Counted from the first letter of the stretch, positions 18,116 to 29,009 are shown. The stretch is DNA of 64,000 bases from Gammaproteobacteria bacterium (GCA_017425245.1 JAFOOX010000022.1:62001-126000); one strand, 5' to 3'. Notes: generated from the sequence alone by a model not told the origin. Translations and numbers: made by a program.

Positions 18116-19261
18116 ATGAGCAGGGACCAGGTGATGGCATGGGCTAAATTGACATTGCCTTGGTTGGTAACGGCGGTGTTGGCGGTCGGTGGTTTGTCAC
18201 CTTGGCTAGCGGCGCTGGTTGGTTTGCTGGCGTTGGGATTAGTGCTGTGGCTGATTGATCGCCAGCCACAGCAAGTGGCGCAACAGACCCCTATTGAGCC
18301 GATGGTGGCAGTACCGGACTGGCAACGATTGGGCAGTAATCTGGACCACGAAGTAGCGGAACTACAGCAGCATGTGGCTCGGGTGCAAACGTTGCTGGCC
18401 GAAGCGATTGAGCAGCTGACAGCCAGCTTCAATGGCCTGAGCGATCAGATCGAACGCCAACACAAACTGGCTGCGTCGCTGATCAAACGCTACAGCGAAG
18501 CGGGGCTGGAGGGTGATGACATCAACTTCGGCACCTTTGTCGAAACCACTCAGCAGACCATGGGGCTGTTTGTCGACGCGACCGTCGACACCAGCCATAC
18601 CTCAATGCAGCTGGTGGATCGCATGGATACCATCAGCAAGAAAATTAGCGAGATCCTGATTTCCACCGAGGATATGGAAGATATCGCCAAGCAGACCAAT
18701 CTGCTGGCCTTGAATGCCGCCATTGAAGCCGCTCGTGCCGGCGAGGCCGGCCGCGGTTTCGCCGTAGTTGCCGACGAAGTGCGCTCGCTGTCGATGCGTG
18801 CCAGTGAGTTTTCTAACCAGATCCGCGATCACGTTGGCGGTGTTCACCATGAACTGAAGCAGGCCGAACAGTCGGTGAGTCAGCTGGCGGCCAAGGATAT
18901 GAGTTTTGCCCTGACCTCGAAAAAGCAGGTAACCAACATGCTCGATCAGCTGGATCGCATGAACGGTCGCACGGTGGGTGTGGTACAGGAGCTGGACGGG
19001 ATCGCCCGTGAAGTGAACTGCCGGGTTGGTCAGGCTATTACCGCCTTGCAGTTTCAGGATATGACCAGTCAGTTGCTGGGCCAGCTCAGCCAGCATCACC
19101 AGCGATTACAGCATGTGTCTCAGTTGCTGCAACAACTGGGGGCCGCACCCGCTGCTGATTGGGTCGGGCTGGTTGGCCGGGCCAGTGACCATCTGGCCGA
19201 GGGGGTGGCGACACCCGTCGCTCAACGCACCTTCGCCGCTGGCGATGTGGAACTTTTTTAA
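18116..19261 (+). CDS. Short methyl-accepting chemotaxis protein without ligand-binding domain
   Basis: A 381-residue receptor: two tightly spaced N-terminal hydrophobic segments ([20 protein letters not shown] and [15 protein letters not shown], residues 12-50), no periplasmic domain, a coiled coil, then the MCP signalling tip [20 protein letters not shown] followed by [14 protein letters not shown]. The C-terminus ends GDVELF, almost the same as CheD of this cluster (GDVDLF). It probably senses membrane or cytoplasmic state, or acts in the array via other receptors. First gene of the cluster, 12 nt before the STAS gene. Confidence 0.88.
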   Translation: MSRDQVMAWAKLTLPWLVTAVLAVGGLSPWLAALVGLLALGLVLWLIDRQPQQVAQQTPIEPMVAVPDWQRLGSNLDHEVAELQQHVARVQTLLAEAIEQLTASFNGLSDQIERQHKLAASLIKRYSEAGLEGDDINFGTFVETTQQTMGLFVDATVDTSHTSMQLVDRMDTISKKISEILISTEDMEDIAKQTNLLALNAAIEAARAGEAGRGFAVVADEVRSLSMRASEFSNQIRDHVGGVHHELKQAEQSVSQLAAKDMSFALTSKKQVTNMLDQLDRMNGRTVGVVQELDGIAREVNCRVGQAITALQFQDMTSQLLGQLSQHHQRLQHVSQLLQQLGAAPAADWVGLVGRASDHLAEGVATPVAQRTFAAGDVELF

Positions 19262-19272
19262 GGGACTGAGCC

Positions 19273-19569
19273 ATGAATACCAGTAGCAATAATGTGGTCA
19301 CCGTACGTCCGGCCCCCCGCTTCGATTTCAATTCCTACCGCGAGTTTCGCGATCTGATTGACAAGGCATTGAGTGGTGCCGGGGTTAGCTGCTTGGTGAT
19401 TGACATGGGCGAGGTCCAGTACATGGATTCGGCGGCGCTCGGCATCCTGCTCTATGTCCGTGACCGGGCCAAAGCGACCGGCCGCGAGGTCGAACTGGCC
19501 AATTGTCGTGGAGCGGCCTTGGAAGTTCTTGAAATTGCGAATTTTCCGCGCATCTTTACGATGAGATAA
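19273..19569 (+). CDS. STAS-domain anti-anti-sigma factor (HsbA-like)
   Basis: A 98-residue single STAS domain of the SpoIIAA/RsbV/HsbA type. The phosphorylatable serine is in QYMDSAALGILL (Ser53). In partner-switching systems the unphosphorylated STAS protein binds the anti-sigma HATPase protein, and a PP2C phosphatase reactivates it. The next gene encodes both a PP2C and a HATPase domain, so this is its natural partner. RBS GGGACTGAG precedes the ATG by a few bases. Confidence 0.88.
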   Translation: MNTSSNNVVTVRPAPRFDFNSYREFRDLIDKALSGAGVSCLVIDMGEVQYMDSAALGILLYVRDRAKATGREVELANCRGAALEVLEIANFPRIFTMR

Positions 19570-19573
19570 CGCT

Positions 19574-21304
19574 ATGGCTGCGCTGCGCATCATGGTCGTA
19601 GATGACTGTCCAATGCTGGCTGTGGCGATCGCCAAGCTGGTGCGCGACTTTGGTCATGAGGCAGAGGCGTTTACCGACGGTTCGGGCGCAGTAGCTGCGT
19701 ATGGCGGCAGCAACTGGCATATGGTGATCGTCGATCAAAGGATGCCTGGTATGGATGGCTTGGCGGTGATGCGAGCACTGCGCCAGCACCAGCAACAGAG
19801 TGGCTGGCGGCCTATTCTGATGGTTTCGGCGTTTAGCAGTGCAGAAGAGCAGGTCGCCGCACTGCACGCCGGTTGCGATGATTTTCTGCCCAAGCCGGTC
19901 AGTGCTGCGGTTCTTGCCGCCAAGATCGCTGCTTTCGCCCGCATTTTTGACCTGCAGGAGCAACTCGCCAGCCAGAACCGAACATTGCTGCAGTTTCAGG
20001 CCGACCGCGAAGAAGAAGCGCGGGTTGCCGAGCAGTTGATGAAACGGTTGGTGCTGCGGGCCGAACTGGATCGCAAGGTATTGCAGCATTTCGTGCGGGC
20101 CACCGCGCAGATGTCGGGCGATCTGATTCTGGCGACCAGCAGCTCTACCGGCGATCGCTATGTGATGCTGGCCGATGCTACTGGTCACGGCTTGCCAGCG
20201 GCCCTGACCCAGATCCCGCTGTCGCAGACCTTCTACGAGATGGCGGCTCGTGGCTTCAGTCCGGTATCGATCGTGGCCGAAATGAATCGTCACCACCGCC
20301 AGTACGCCCCGGTTTACCGCTCGGTGGCCGCCTTTGTGGCCGTTCACCGGGTGCGAGAGCAGACACTGGAGGTTTGGAATGGCGGTATGCCGGATGCCTT
20401 GCTGGTAGAGAGCAACGGTCAGGTGGTGCGGCGTTTTAAATCGCAGAATCTGCCGCTGGGGATCGATAGCGACATGAGCTATTACCGCGACAGTGAAGTG
20501 GTGGCTGTGGTCAATGGCCACCATCTGGTGCTCTGCTCCGATGGCGTGTTTGAAGCCGAAAACAGCCTGGGCGATTGGTTTGGTGGCCACGGCGTTGAAG
20601 ATGCCCTGCTTGCCGCCGGCACTGCAGGCGGCTTCGGCCGGGCGGTAGAGGAGGCCCTCGATCGCCATTTGGCCGGGCACCGGGCTCATGACGATCTCTC
20701 TTGCATGATCCTGGATTGTTCCCCTTGTGCCAGCGATATGGCCCTGCCTAGGGCCAATGGGGATGAGCAGGTGACGACCGGTAACCATCAATGGCAGCTG
20801 GAGATTGCGCTCGGTGGGGCGCGGTTGCGCCAGTTCGATCTGGTGCCCTCGATGATCGCTTGGCTGCGCGAGCTGGGGTTGGCGGATGGCGATGTGGCAC
20901 GGTTGTCACTGGTGATGGGTGAACTGGTCACCAACGCCATCGATCACGGTCTGCTCGGCCTTGACTCCGGTCTCAAGAACGGGCCCGACGGTTGGGAGCG
21001 CTATGCCACCCTGCGCGAACAGCGGCTGGATCAGCTGGCCAACGGTTCCCTGACCATCAAGGTCCGCCAGAGCGGGCCGGGCGAACTCTTACAACTGCAG
21101 GTGCAGGATAGTGGCGATGGTTTTCACTGGCAGGGCCGCCAAGGCGCCCAAGCCCAGGACTATCACGGGCGTGGCCTGCAGCTGGTGTGCGCCTTGAGCA
21201 ACCGGCTGGAGTATCGCGGCGCCGGTAATGACGTTTTTGTTGAAATCGCTTCGGCTTCCGCCGCTCACGGCGCAGCCGGGCCCCGAGGTGGGGAGCAGCA
21301 ATGA
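19574..21304 (+). CDS. Response regulator with PP2C phosphatase and HATPase anti-sigma domain (HsbR-like)
   Basis: A 576-residue three-domain protein. Receiver (1-125) with the acidic pair VVDD, phospho-acceptor Asp54 in VIVDQRMPG and lysine in LPKPV; a coiled linker; PP2C/SpoIIE phosphatase (190-390) with VMLADATGHGLPAALTQ and LVLCSDGVFEAEN metal-binding Asp residues; and a C-terminal RsbW-like HATPase (420-570) with MGELVTNAIDHG and DSGDGFHWQ. The architecture is that of Pseudomonas HsbR, which controls the HsbA STAS protein as both kinase and phosphatase. Phosphorylation by the CheA downstream would link the array to this switch (inference). It overlaps cheY by four bases. Confidence 0.88.
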   Translation: MAALRIMVVDDCPMLAVAIAKLVRDFGHEAEAFTDGSGAVAAYGGSNWHMVIVDQRMPGMDGLAVMRALRQHQQQSGWRPILMVSAFSSAEEQVAALHAGCDDFLPKPVSAAVLAAKIAAFARIFDLQEQLASQNRTLLQFQADREEEARVAEQLMKRLVLRAELDRKVLQHFVRATAQMSGDLILATSSSTGDRYVMLADATGHGLPAALTQIPLSQTFYEMAARGFSPVSIVAEMNRHHRQYAPVYRSVAAFVAVHRVREQTLEVWNGGMPDALLVESNGQVVRRFKSQNLPLGIDSDMSYYRDSEVVAVVNGHHLVLCSDGVFEAENSLGDWFGGHGVEDALLAAGTAGGFGRAVEEALDRHLAGHRAHDDLSCMILDCSPCASDMALPRANGDEQVTTGNHQWQLEIALGGARLRQFDLVPSMIAWLRELGLADGDVARLSLVMGELVTNAIDHGLLGLDSGLKNGPDGWERYATLREQRLDQLANGSLTIKVRQSGPGELLQLQVQDSGDGFHWQGRQGAQAQDYHGRGLQLVCALSNRLEYRGAGNDVFVEIASASAAHGAAGPRGGEQQ

Positions 21305-21666
21305 GCAAATCGATCCTGATTGTTGATGATTCGGCCTCTATTCGGCAGATGCTGGGTTTTACCCTCAAGTCCGCCGGTTTTGATGTCGACGAGGCCCCTA
21401 GCGGCCAGGACGCGGTGACTAAGTCCCAACGCAAGAACTACAACCTGATCTTTACCGACCAGAATATGCCGGGCATGGATGGCCTGACCCTGATCAAGAC
21501 GCTCAGGGGCACTGCCACTTATCGCAGCGTGCCGATCTTGATGCTGACCACTGAATCCAGCGATGCCATGAAACAGGCAGGGCGAATGGCCGGTGCCACC
21601 GGCTGGCTGGTCAAGCCGTTTGATCCGGTGAAACTGCTGGAAGTGGTGCGCAAAGTTCTGCCCTGA
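21301..21666 (+). CDS. cheY: Chemotaxis response regulator CheY
   Basis: A 121-residue stand-alone receiver. Acidic residues Asp9-Asp10 (LIVDDSASI), phospho-acceptor Asp53 (IFTDQNMPGMDG), Thr84 (LMLTTESS) and Lys105 (LVKPFDP). No output domain. Overlaps the preceding gene's stop by four bases and precedes cheA by 22 nt. It could drive the motor or another output of this array; a flagellar role is not proven from sequence. Confidence 0.92.
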   Translation: MSKSILIVDDSASIRQMLGFTLKSAGFDVDEAPSGQDAVTKSQRKNYNLIFTDQNMPGMDGLTLIKTLRGTATYRSVPILMLTTESSDAMKQAGRMAGATGWLVKPFDPVKLLEVVRKVLP

Positions 21667-21688
21667 ACGCCTGAGCCCAGGGGGCAGC

Positions 21689-23608
21689 ATGAACTTCGAT
21701 CTACAACAGTTTGCTTCAGTCTATTTTGAAGAGACTGACGAACATCTCGCCGACATGGAGGCATTGCTCCTCGGCCTCGAACCGCATGCGCCCGATCTAG
21801 AAGCGCTCAATGGCATCTTTCGCGCCGCTCACTCGATCAAGGGGGCCAGCGGCATGTTCAACTTCAGCGATGTAGTGGCCGTTACCCATGTGCTGGAGAA
21901 CCTGCTGGATCGGTTGCGCAGTGGTCGCATGCAGCTGCAGCCGGATCAGATTGACCTGTTTCTGGAGGCCCGCGATCTTATTGCCGAACTGGTCGCCGCT
22001 CACAAGGCTGGGGCCGAGCAGGGGCCCGATACCCGGCTGATGGTCAGCCGCCTCAACGACTGTCTCAATAGTTCTGCAGCGCCGCTGGCCGATCCGGGTG
22101 GGGCCTGGGGGCTGTTTGCGCCGCTGGATGACGCGGTAACGGCAGCCTTAAATGAGATCGCTGACGACAGCTTTGGCTTTTTTGACGATGCGCCCGGAGC
22201 ACCAGTTGCCGCCGAAACCGCATACGGCCTGTTCGAGGATGCCCCCGGTCTGGCACCGCCAGCCGATGATAGCTTCGGTTTGTTTGAGGATGCGCCGGGG
22301 CTACCGGCGGCAGCGGCTGAGGCCACCGTGGCGCAGGCCTTGCCAGCGTTAGCCAGCTCGGCCCCCGCCATCGAACCGTCCGCCAGGGTGCCGGCGACGG
22401 CCAGCAAAGGAAGCGCAGCGGCTGAAGGTGAGGCCAATACCATCCGCGTGCCGGTGCGCAAGATAGATTCGCTGATCAACATGGTCGGTGAGTTGGTGAT
22501 CACCCAGGCGATGCTGGCCCAGGAGATCGGCGGCCACAACGACGAGGTGCAGGAGCGGCTGCAGCAGATTCTCGCCCAGCTCGATCACAACACCCGCGAT
22601 CTGCAGGAAACGGTGATGTCGATCCGCATGCTGCCGATCAGCTTTGTTTTCTCACGCTTTCCGCGGCTGGTGCGCGATGTTGGCACCAAGCTTGGCAAAC
22701 AGCTCGATTTGGTGCTGTCAGGCGAAACCACTGAACTCGACAAGAGCATGATCGAGCGGCTGATTGACCCCCTCACCCATATTGTCCGCAACAGCATCGA
22801 CCATGGCATCGAGACCCCTGACGAGCGTCGCGCCAGCGGCAAGAGCGAGCGTGGTCGCATCAGTCTGTCAGCCTTCCATCAAGGGGGGCGGGTGGTGGTG
22901 GAGATCAGCGATGACGGCCGTGGTCTCAACCGAGAACGCATTCTGGCCAAGGCGCGCGAGCAGGGGATGGCGGTGCATGACGCCATGGCCGACAGCGAGG
23001 TGTGGCAGCTGATCTTCATGCCCGGATTCTCCACTGCCGAGCAGGTGACCGACCTGTCGGGGCGTGGGGTGGGCATGGATGTGGTGCGTCGCAACGTCCA
23101 GTCGGTGGGCGGGCGTATCGATATTCAGTCGGTAGCAGGTGCAGGCACCCGCATCAGTCTGCGCCTGCCGCTGACCCTGGCCATAGTCGACGGCATGATC
23201 GTGCAGGTGGAGCAGACTAACTACGTGATACCGCTGGCCCACATTGTCGAATCACTGCAGCCGTCAGCGGCGGATGTGCGCGGCATCGGCGGCGATGGCC
23301 GTGTCGTCAGGGTGCGCGGCGACTACCTGCCGCTGTTCACCATGCATGGGCTGATGGGCCACCCGCCTGCCAAGGATGGCAACCATGAAGCCTTGATCAT
23401 CATTCTTGAGGCCGACGGCACCCGCTTTGGTCTGTTGGTTGACCGTCTGCTTGGTCAGCAGCAGGTGGTGATCAAGAGCCTTGAGCACAACTTTCGCCGG
23501 CTGGATGGTATTGCCGGCGCCACCATCATGGGCGACGGCAGCGTCGCCCTAATTGTCGATGTTGAACAGCTGCCCGCAATGGCGGCGACCATGGGAAACA
23601 CAACATGA
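21689..23608 (+). CDS. cheA: Chemotaxis histidine kinase CheA
   Basis: A 639-residue CheA. P1 HPt domain with the phosphorylated His48 (FRAAHSIKGASGMFNF); a linker (140-250); dimerisation P3 (VRKIDSLINMVGELVI); HATPase P4 with HIVRNSIDHGIETP, DDGRGLNRE and GRGVGMDVV; and a C-terminal CheW-like P5. A recognisable P2 CheY-binding domain is absent. In its place are repeats of a short motif: WGLFAPL near 140, DSFGFFDDAPG near 160, AYGLFEDAPG near 178 and DSFGLFEDAPG near 194. These may be docking motifs. Overlaps cheW by four bases. Confidence 0.95.
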   Translation: MNFDLQQFASVYFEETDEHLADMEALLLGLEPHAPDLEALNGIFRAAHSIKGASGMFNFSDVVAVTHVLENLLDRLRSGRMQLQPDQIDLFLEARDLIAELVAAHKAGAEQGPDTRLMVSRLNDCLNSSAAPLADPGGAWGLFAPLDDAVTAALNEIADDSFGFFDDAPGAPVAAETAYGLFEDAPGLAPPADDSFGLFEDAPGLPAAAAEATVAQALPALASSAPAIEPSARVPATASKGSAAAEGEANTIRVPVRKIDSLINMVGELVITQAMLAQEIGGHNDEVQERLQQILAQLDHNTRDLQETVMSIRMLPISFVFSRFPRLVRDVGTKLGKQLDLVLSGETTELDKSMIERLIDPLTHIVRNSIDHGIETPDERRASGKSERGRISLSAFHQGGRVVVEISDDGRGLNRERILAKAREQGMAVHDAMADSEVWQLIFMPGFSTAEQVTDLSGRGVGMDVVRRNVQSVGGRIDIQSVAGAGTRISLRLPLTLAIVDGMIVQVEQTNYVIPLAHIVESLQPSAADVRGIGGDGRVVRVRGDYLPLFTMHGLMGHPPAKDGNHEALIIILEADGTRFGLLVDRLLGQQQVVIKSLEHNFRRLDGIAGATIMGDGSVALIVDVEQLPAMAATMGNTT

Positions 23609-24099
23609 GCAGCAACAGCGCCGTTGTCGACGCCGTCCAGGGGCAGCACGAAGTGTTGACCTTCACCCTGGGGGCCGAGGAGTACGCCATCGATATCCTC
23701 AGTGTGCAGGAGATCCGCGGTTATGACCGGGTCACCGCCATCGCCAATGCTCCACCCTTTATCAAAGGGGTGATCAATCTGCGTGGCGACATCGTGCCGA
23801 TCATCGATCTGCGCATCAAATTCAACCTCGGTCATGTCAGCTATGACCAGTTCACCGTGGTCATCATCCTCAATGTCGGCCAGCGGGTGGTGGGGGTAGT
23901 GGTCGATGCGGTGTCTGATGTGGTGTCACTGGCGGTGGCCGATATCAAGCCGCCGCCGCAACTGAGCAGTGCTTTGGATCTCGCCTACCTCAAGGGGGTG
24001 GCGACCTGTGGCGAGCGCATGCTGATTCTGGTCGATATTGAACGTTTGATTACCAGTGATGAGATGGGTCTGGTCGATAACCTGGCGGCAAACCGGTAA
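23605..24099 (+). CDS. cheW: Chemotaxis coupling protein CheW
   Basis: A 164-residue CheW with the family segments [37 protein letters not shown] and [15 protein letters not shown]. It bridges receptors and CheA in the array. The ATG overlaps the cheA stop and the next MCP gene starts about 11 nt later, so it is in the middle of one operon. Confidence 0.95.
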   Translation: MSSNSAVVDAVQGQHEVLTFTLGAEEYAIDILSVQEIRGYDRVTAIANAPPFIKGVINLRGDIVPIIDLRIKFNLGHVSYDQFTVVIILNVGQRVVGVVVDAVSDVVSLAVADIKPPPQLSSALDLAYLKGVATCGERMLILVDIERLITSDEMGLVDNLAANR

Positions 24100-24110
24100 G
24101 GGGTATGAAC

Positions 24111-26501
24111 ATGGCAATCAGCAAGGGGCTGACCTTCCGTCAGCAATTATTGGCCATCGGTAGCGTCGCTGTAGTCGCGCTATTGGTGGTGTTCGGCATC
24201 GCCGTGGTTCAGCACCGTCAGACCGGCATCGGTGGCACGGTTTATCGGCAGCTGGCCATGGACAGTGAACTGACCGCAGACATCTTGCCGCCGCCACTGT
24301 TTGTGGTCGAGACCATGCTTCATGTCGAGGAGCTGGCCAACCCGGACGGTCAGGCGATGTTCGACAACGCGCTCAACGAAGTACGTGAGCATCAGCTTGA
24401 GTATCAGCAGCGGGTGGCGCGCTGGGCCGATGTTGCCTTGCCGCCAGATGTACGCCGCACCCTTGATCAGGGCCACGCGACCGTGGAACAACTCTATCGG
24501 TTGGTCAGTGAGCAGTTGATTCCGGCAATCAAGGCTGGTGATGCCACGGCGGCCGATGAGGCTCACCATCAGGCACGCATGCTGTTTGAGCGCCATCGTG
24601 GCGAAATTGCGACGCTGGTCGAGCAGGTGAATATCTCGGTCAAGGAGCATGAAGCTACCGCCCAAGCGACAGCGTCGTTTTACCTCATGCTGCTGATCGT
24701 CGTAGGATTGATCGCCGTCGCCCTGACGGCGTTGCTGGCCTGGCGTATCAGTCAGCGGGTGACGGGGGCGCTGGGTGCTGAGCCGGCCGAGCTGGCCTCT
24801 ATTGCCCAAGCAGTAGCCAAGGGTGATCTGTCCAGGCAGCTGCCAGCAACTATCGCCGAGGGTAGTGTATTGGCCTCTATGGCGGCCATGCTGAGCAAGC
24901 TGCGCGAAGGTCAGGCCCAGGCGATCACCAATCTGCGCATTCTGGGGGCGCTGGATAACACCAGCACCAATCTGATGATTGCCGATGCCGACCGCACCAT
25001 CATCTACATGAATAAATCGGTGGAGAAGATGCTGCGCGGGGTCGAGGCCGACATGCGCAAGGCCCTGCCGCAGTTCTCGGTCGACAAAATTGTCGGCACC
25101 AATATGGACAGCTTCCATCGCAATCCTGCCCATCAGGCCAATCTACTGGCCAATCTTCAGCAGCAGTATGTGTCGCAGATTACGGTGGCCGGCAATACCT
25201 TCCGCCTAACTGCCAGCCCGGTGTTCGCGCCTGATGGCAAGCGTTTAGGCACTGTTGTCGAGTGGCTGGATCGCACCGCCGAGGTCAAGGTGGAAGCGGA
25301 AGTAGCCGACGTGGTCAACCGCGCTGGTGCGGGTGATTTTACCCAGCGGCTGACGCTCGCCGGTAAAGAGGGGTTCTTCAAGACCCTGGCCGAGGGTTTG
25401 AATAGCTTGATGGAAACTACCGCTAGCGGCTTGAGCGACATTGCCACGGTGCTGGGGGCGCTGGCCAAGGGGGACCTGACGGCGCGTATTACCAAGGACT
25501 ACCAAGGCACCTTTGGTGAGCTCAAGCAGTACGCCAACGATACCACTGAAGCCTTGACCGGCATGATGGCCCAAATCCGTGAAGCGGCAGATACCATCCA
25601 CACCGCTGCCAGCGAGATCGCCGCCGGCAACGCCGATCTGTCGTCGCGTACCGAGCAGCAGGCCTCCAGCCTGGAGGAGACCGCCTCGAGCATGGAGGAG
25701 CTGACCAGCACCGTGCGTCAGAATGCCGATAACGCCCGTCAGGCCTCAGGTTTGGCCAATAACGCCTCGCAGGTGGCCAGCTCCGGTGGTGCCGTGGTCA
25801 GCGACGTGGTGGTGACCATGGCCTCGATCAATGCCTCGGCGCGCAAGATCTCCGACATCATCAGCGTCATTGATGGCATCGCCTTCCAGACCAATATCCT
25901 GGCCTTGAACGCCGCCGTCGAAGCCGCCCGAGCCGGTGAGCAGGGGCGTGGCTTTGCGGTGGTGGCCGGCGAAGTAAGGACGCTCGCCCAGCGCTCGGCG
26001 GCCGCAGCCAAAGAGATCAAGGCGCTGATCTCCGATTCGGTGGAGAAGGTGGACGCCGGTAACGCGCTGGTGTCCAAAGCTGGCAGCACCATGAACGAGA
26101 TTGTGGTGGCGATCAAACGGGTCACCGACATCATGGCCGAGATTGCGGCGGCCTCGGCCGAGCAGAGCACCGGCATTGAGGAGGTCAACGCCGCCGTCAC
26201 CCAGATGGATGAGATGACCCAGCAAAACGCCGCACTGGTGGAAGAAGCTGCCGCCTCGGCCGAGTCGCTGCAGAGTCAGGCCAACCTGTTGGCCCAGTCG
26301 GTAGCCGCCTTCCGTTTCGACCACAGCGGTGGTGGTTCACCCCTACTGGCCGCTCCTGTGGTGCACCCCGGGGGGCACGGCGGCCGGCCGCTGGCCGCCC
26401 CCAAACCTGTGACCAAAGGGCCAGCCAAAGGCAATCTGCCGGCCAAGCCGGTGCGCAAGCCGGCGGCTCGCCCAGCGGAAGATGAGTGGGAGGAGTTCTG
26501 A
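24111..26501 (+). CDS. Methyl-accepting chemotaxis protein with PAS domain and CheR-tether pentapeptide
   Basis: About 796 residues. TM1 ([20 protein letters not shown]), a periplasmic helical domain (30-185), TM2 ([20 protein letters not shown]), a HAMP, a PAS domain (about 275-390, [20 protein letters not shown]), another HAMP-like region and the MCP signalling domain with tip [20 protein letters not shown] near 590. The C-terminus is a Pro/Ala/Lys linker ending EWEEF, matching the xWxxF pentapeptide that tethers CheR and CheB. ATG 24111 is seven bases from AAGGGG; ATG 24105 is too close to it. The cheR gene overlaps its end. Confidence 0.92.
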   Translation: MAISKGLTFRQQLLAIGSVAVVALLVVFGIAVVQHRQTGIGGTVYRQLAMDSELTADILPPPLFVVETMLHVEELANPDGQAMFDNALNEVREHQLEYQQRVARWADVALPPDVRRTLDQGHATVEQLYRLVSEQLIPAIKAGDATAADEAHHQARMLFERHRGEIATLVEQVNISVKEHEATAQATASFYLMLLIVVGLIAVALTALLAWRISQRVTGALGAEPAELASIAQAVAKGDLSRQLPATIAEGSVLASMAAMLSKLREGQAQAITNLRILGALDNTSTNLMIADADRTIIYMNKSVEKMLRGVEADMRKALPQFSVDKIVGTNMDSFHRNPAHQANLLANLQQQYVSQITVAGNTFRLTASPVFAPDGKRLGTVVEWLDRTAEVKVEAEVADVVNRAGAGDFTQRLTLAGKEGFFKTLAEGLNSLMETTASGLSDIATVLGALAKGDLTARITKDYQGTFGELKQYANDTTEALTGMMAQIREAADTIHTAASEIAAGNADLSSRTEQQASSLEETASSMEELTSTVRQNADNARQASGLANNASQVASSGGAVVSDVVVTMASINASARKISDIISVIDGIAFQTNILALNAAVEAARAGEQGRGFAVVAGEVRTLAQRSAAAAKEIKALISDSVEKVDAGNALVSKAGSTMNEIVVAIKRVTDIMAEIAAASAEQSTGIEEVNAAVTQMDEMTQQNAALVEEAAASAESLQSQANLLAQSVAAFRFDHSGGGSPLLAAPVVHPGGHGGRPLAAPKPVTKGPAKGNLPAKPVRKPAARPAEDEWEEF

Positions 26502-27352
26502 GCAGGGGCGGCGCAGTCAGCGCCGAGGACCGCGAGTTTGCTTACAGCGCGGCTGATTTCGAGCAGGTGCGCAGCCTGCTCTATCAGCGCGCCGGGATCA
26601 GCCTGGCAGCGAGCAAGGCGTCGATGGTCTACAGCCGACTGGCGCGTCGGCTGCGCGCCCTGCGCCTGACCAGCTTTAGGCAGTATTTCGCCTATCTGCA
26701 TGAGCATGAGGATGAGTTGGAGCAGTTCACCAATGCGCTGACCACCAACCTCACCTCGTTCTTTCGCGAGGAACATCATTTCCCGATGCTGGCCGCCCAC
26801 CTGCAGCGCCTTTACCGCGAACAGCGGCGGCCGTTGCGCATCTGGTGTACCGCCTCAAGCACTGGCGAGGAGCCCTATTCGCTGGCGATGACTGCGGTTG
26901 AAGCCTTTGATTGCAGCACACCGCCGGTGACCATTCTGGCATCGGATATCGATACCAAAGTGCTGGCGCACGCCGCTGCCGGTATTTACGAGCTGGAGCG
27001 GCTGAGCGGGCTGGATGAGCAGCGCAAGCGCCGCTTTTTCCTGCGTGGCCGGGGCAGCCATGAGGGTCAGGCACGGGTCAAGGATGAGTTGCGCCAGCTG
27101 CTGCAGTTCCGCCAGATCAACCTGCTGGCGCCTGACTGGCCGGTGAAGGGCGGGCTGGATGCGATCTTCTGCCGCAACGTCATGATCTACTTTGACCGGC
27201 CAACCCAGCTGCAGTTGCTGGGGCGGCTGATGCCGCTGTTGCAGCCGGAAGGGCTGTTTTTCGCCGGCCACTCCGAGAGCTTTGGCCACGCCGGCCATCT
27301 GGTGAAACTGATCGGTCGCACCGTCTATCGCCATGCCGGGGTGGCGCCATGA
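26486..27352 (+). CDS. cheR: Chemoreceptor methyltransferase CheR
   Basis: About 288 residues with the CheR N-domain ([18 protein letters not shown]), SAM-binding [31 protein letters not shown] and [15 protein letters not shown]. It methylates receptor glutamates for adaptation. The start is uncertain: GTG 26486 lies within the end of the MCP gene, whereas the strong GGAGGAG at 26489-26495 would favour a non-ATG start a few codons later. No ATG is available in the family-like region. Followed by cheD with an ATGA overlap. Confidence 0.93.
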   Translation: MGGVLSRGGAVSAEDREFAYSAADFEQVRSLLYQRAGISLAASKASMVYSRLARRLRALRLTSFRQYFAYLHEHEDELEQFTNALTTNLTSFFREEHHFPMLAAHLQRLYREQRRPLRIWCTASSTGEEPYSLAMTAVEAFDCSTPPVTILASDIDTKVLAHAAAGIYELERLSGLDEQRKRRFFLRGRGSHEGQARVKDELRQLLQFRQINLLAPDWPVKGGLDAIFCRNVMIYFDRPTQLQLLGRLMPLLQPEGLFFAGHSESFGHAGHLVKLIGRTVYRHAGVAP

Positions 27353-27948
27353 GTCATCAGGAGCCGGTCGCCGCCAACACCTACTTTGATCGCCATCTGA
27401 ACATTGAGGCGGTCAAGATCCTGCCCGGCGAATACTTCGCCACCACTCGCGATCTGGTGGTGGTGACGGTACTTGGCTCCTGCGTGTCGGTCTGCCTGCG
27501 TGATCGTCGCAGCGGCATCGGCGGCATGAACCACTTTATGCTGCCCGGTAATGACGAGCATTCGCCGGTGTCGATGTCGGCCCGCTATGGCGTGTACGCC
27601 ATGGAGATGCTGACCAACCAGCTGCTCAAGCTGGGGGCTGATCGTCGTCAGTTTGAGGCCAAGATCTTTGGCGGTGCCAATGTCTTGTCCGGCTTGACCA
27701 TGGCCAATGTCGGACCGCGCAACGCCCAGTTTGTCACCGACTATCTGGTCACCGAGCGCATTCCCATCGTGGCCAGCAGCCTGCTCGATATCTATCCACG
27801 CAAGGTTTACTTCTTTCCGGCCAGTGGCAGGGTGCTGCTGAAAACCCTCAAGCAGCTGCACAACAGTACCCTGCTCGAACGCGAAGCCGAATACAGCCTG
27901 CGCATCCGCCAGCAGCAGGGCGGTGGCGGCGACGTCGATCTGTTTTAA
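27349..27948 (+). CDS. cheD: Chemoreceptor glutamine deamidase CheD
   Basis: A 199-residue CheD. Catalytic Cys and His are in [15 protein letters not shown] and [11 protein letters not shown], and the Thr/Ser region in [18 protein letters not shown]. It deamidates receptor glutamines. The C-terminal tail ends GGGDVDLF, which matches the end of the MCP at 18116. Overlaps cheR (ATGA) and precedes cheB by eight bases. Confidence 0.94.
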   Translation: MSHQEPVAANTYFDRHLNIEAVKILPGEYFATTRDLVVVTVLGSCVSVCLRDRRSGIGGMNHFMLPGNDEHSPVSMSARYGVYAMEMLTNQLLKLGADRRQFEAKIFGGANVLSGLTMANVGPRNAQFVTDYLVTERIPIVASSLLDIYPRKVYFFPASGRVLLKTLKQLHNSTLLEREAEYSLRIRQQQGGGGDVDLF

Positions 27949-27956
27949 GGATTGTG

Positions 27957-29009
27957 ATGGCTATCAAGGTGTTGATTGTTGATGACTCGGCGCTGATCCG
28001 GGAGCTGCTCAAGCAGATCTTTGCCAGTGATCGTGAGTTTGTAGTGGTCGGCGTAGCGCCGGATGCCTACGTCGCCCGCGAGCTGATCATTGCCGAAGCG
28101 CCCGATGTCATCACTCTGGATGTTGAGATGCCACGCATGGATGGCCTCACCTTTCTGGAAAAGCTGATGAAGGCCCGGCCGACGCCGGTAGTGATGGTGT
28201 CGTCGCTGACGGCTGAAGGCGCCGATGCCACCTTGCGGGCATTGGAGCTGGGGGCCGTGGACTTTGTCACCAAGCCCGCCATCGGTATTCGTGACGGTAT
28301 GCTCGCCTACGCCGAGGAGCTGAAAGAGAAGGTGCGGGCGGCGGCCAGCTCCCATGTTCGGCGGCTCAAGCCCCACGGTTCTCCCGTGACCGCCAGCAAA
28401 CCTTATCCGCTGCTGGGGACAGAAAAGCTGATTGCCATTGGCGCCTCTACCGGCGGCACTGAGGCGATTAAAGAAGTACTGCTGGGGTTGCCCGCCAATA
28501 GCCCGGCCGTGGTGATCACCCAGCATATGCCGGCCGGCTTTACCCGCTCCTATGCGGAGCGCCTTAACCGCCTGACCCTGCTGACGGTCGCCGAAGCGCA
28601 GGATGGTCAGCGACTGTTGCCCGGCCACGCCTATATTGCGCCGGGTGACTATCACTTCGAGATCACCCGCTCAGGTGCAGATTACGTGGCCCGGCTGCAT
28701 CAGCAGGAGCCGGTCAACCGTCATCGGCCGGCGGTCGATCTGCTGTTTGAGTCGGTCGCCCAATGGGCCGGTGCTAATGCGGTGGCGGCGCTATTGACCG
28801 GTATGGGTAAGGATGGGGCCGTCGGCCTGAAACAGATCCGTGATGCCGGCGGCTACACCATCGCCCAGGATGAAGCCAGCTGTGTGGTGTTCGGCATGCC
28901 GCGGGAGGCGATCGCGATTGGTGGGGCGATAGCGACAGTGCCGCTGGAAGAGATCGCCGCAAACTTGCTGCACGAGCTGAAAAGCCGAGGGGCCGGTAAC
29001 CGCGTGTAG
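27957..29009 (+). CDS. cheB: Chemotaxis response regulator methylesterase CheB
   Basis: A 350-residue CheB. N-terminal receiver ([11 protein letters not shown]; phospho-acceptor Asp in [17 protein letters not shown]) joined to the methylesterase with the catalytic triad Ser ([11 protein letters not shown]), His ([10 protein letters not shown]) and Asp ([11 protein letters not shown]). It removes receptor methyl groups when phosphorylated by CheA. ATG 27957 follows AAGGA by five bases; GTG 27954 is too close to it. Last gene of the tightly packed che operon. Confidence 0.94.
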   Translation: MAIKVLIVDDSALIRELLKQIFASDREFVVVGVAPDAYVARELIIAEAPDVITLDVEMPRMDGLTFLEKLMKARPTPVVMVSSLTAEGADATLRALELGAVDFVTKPAIGIRDGMLAYAEELKEKVRAAASSHVRRLKPHGSPVTASKPYPLLGTEKLIAIGASTGGTEAIKEVLLGLPANSPAVVITQHMPAGFTRSYAERLNRLTLLTVAEAQDGQRLLPGHAYIAPGDYHFEITRSGADYVARLHQQEPVNRHRPAVDLLFESVAQWAGANAVAALLTGMGKDGAVGLKQIRDAGGYTIAQDEASCVVFGMPREAIAIGGAIATVPLEEIAANLLHELKSRGAGNRV

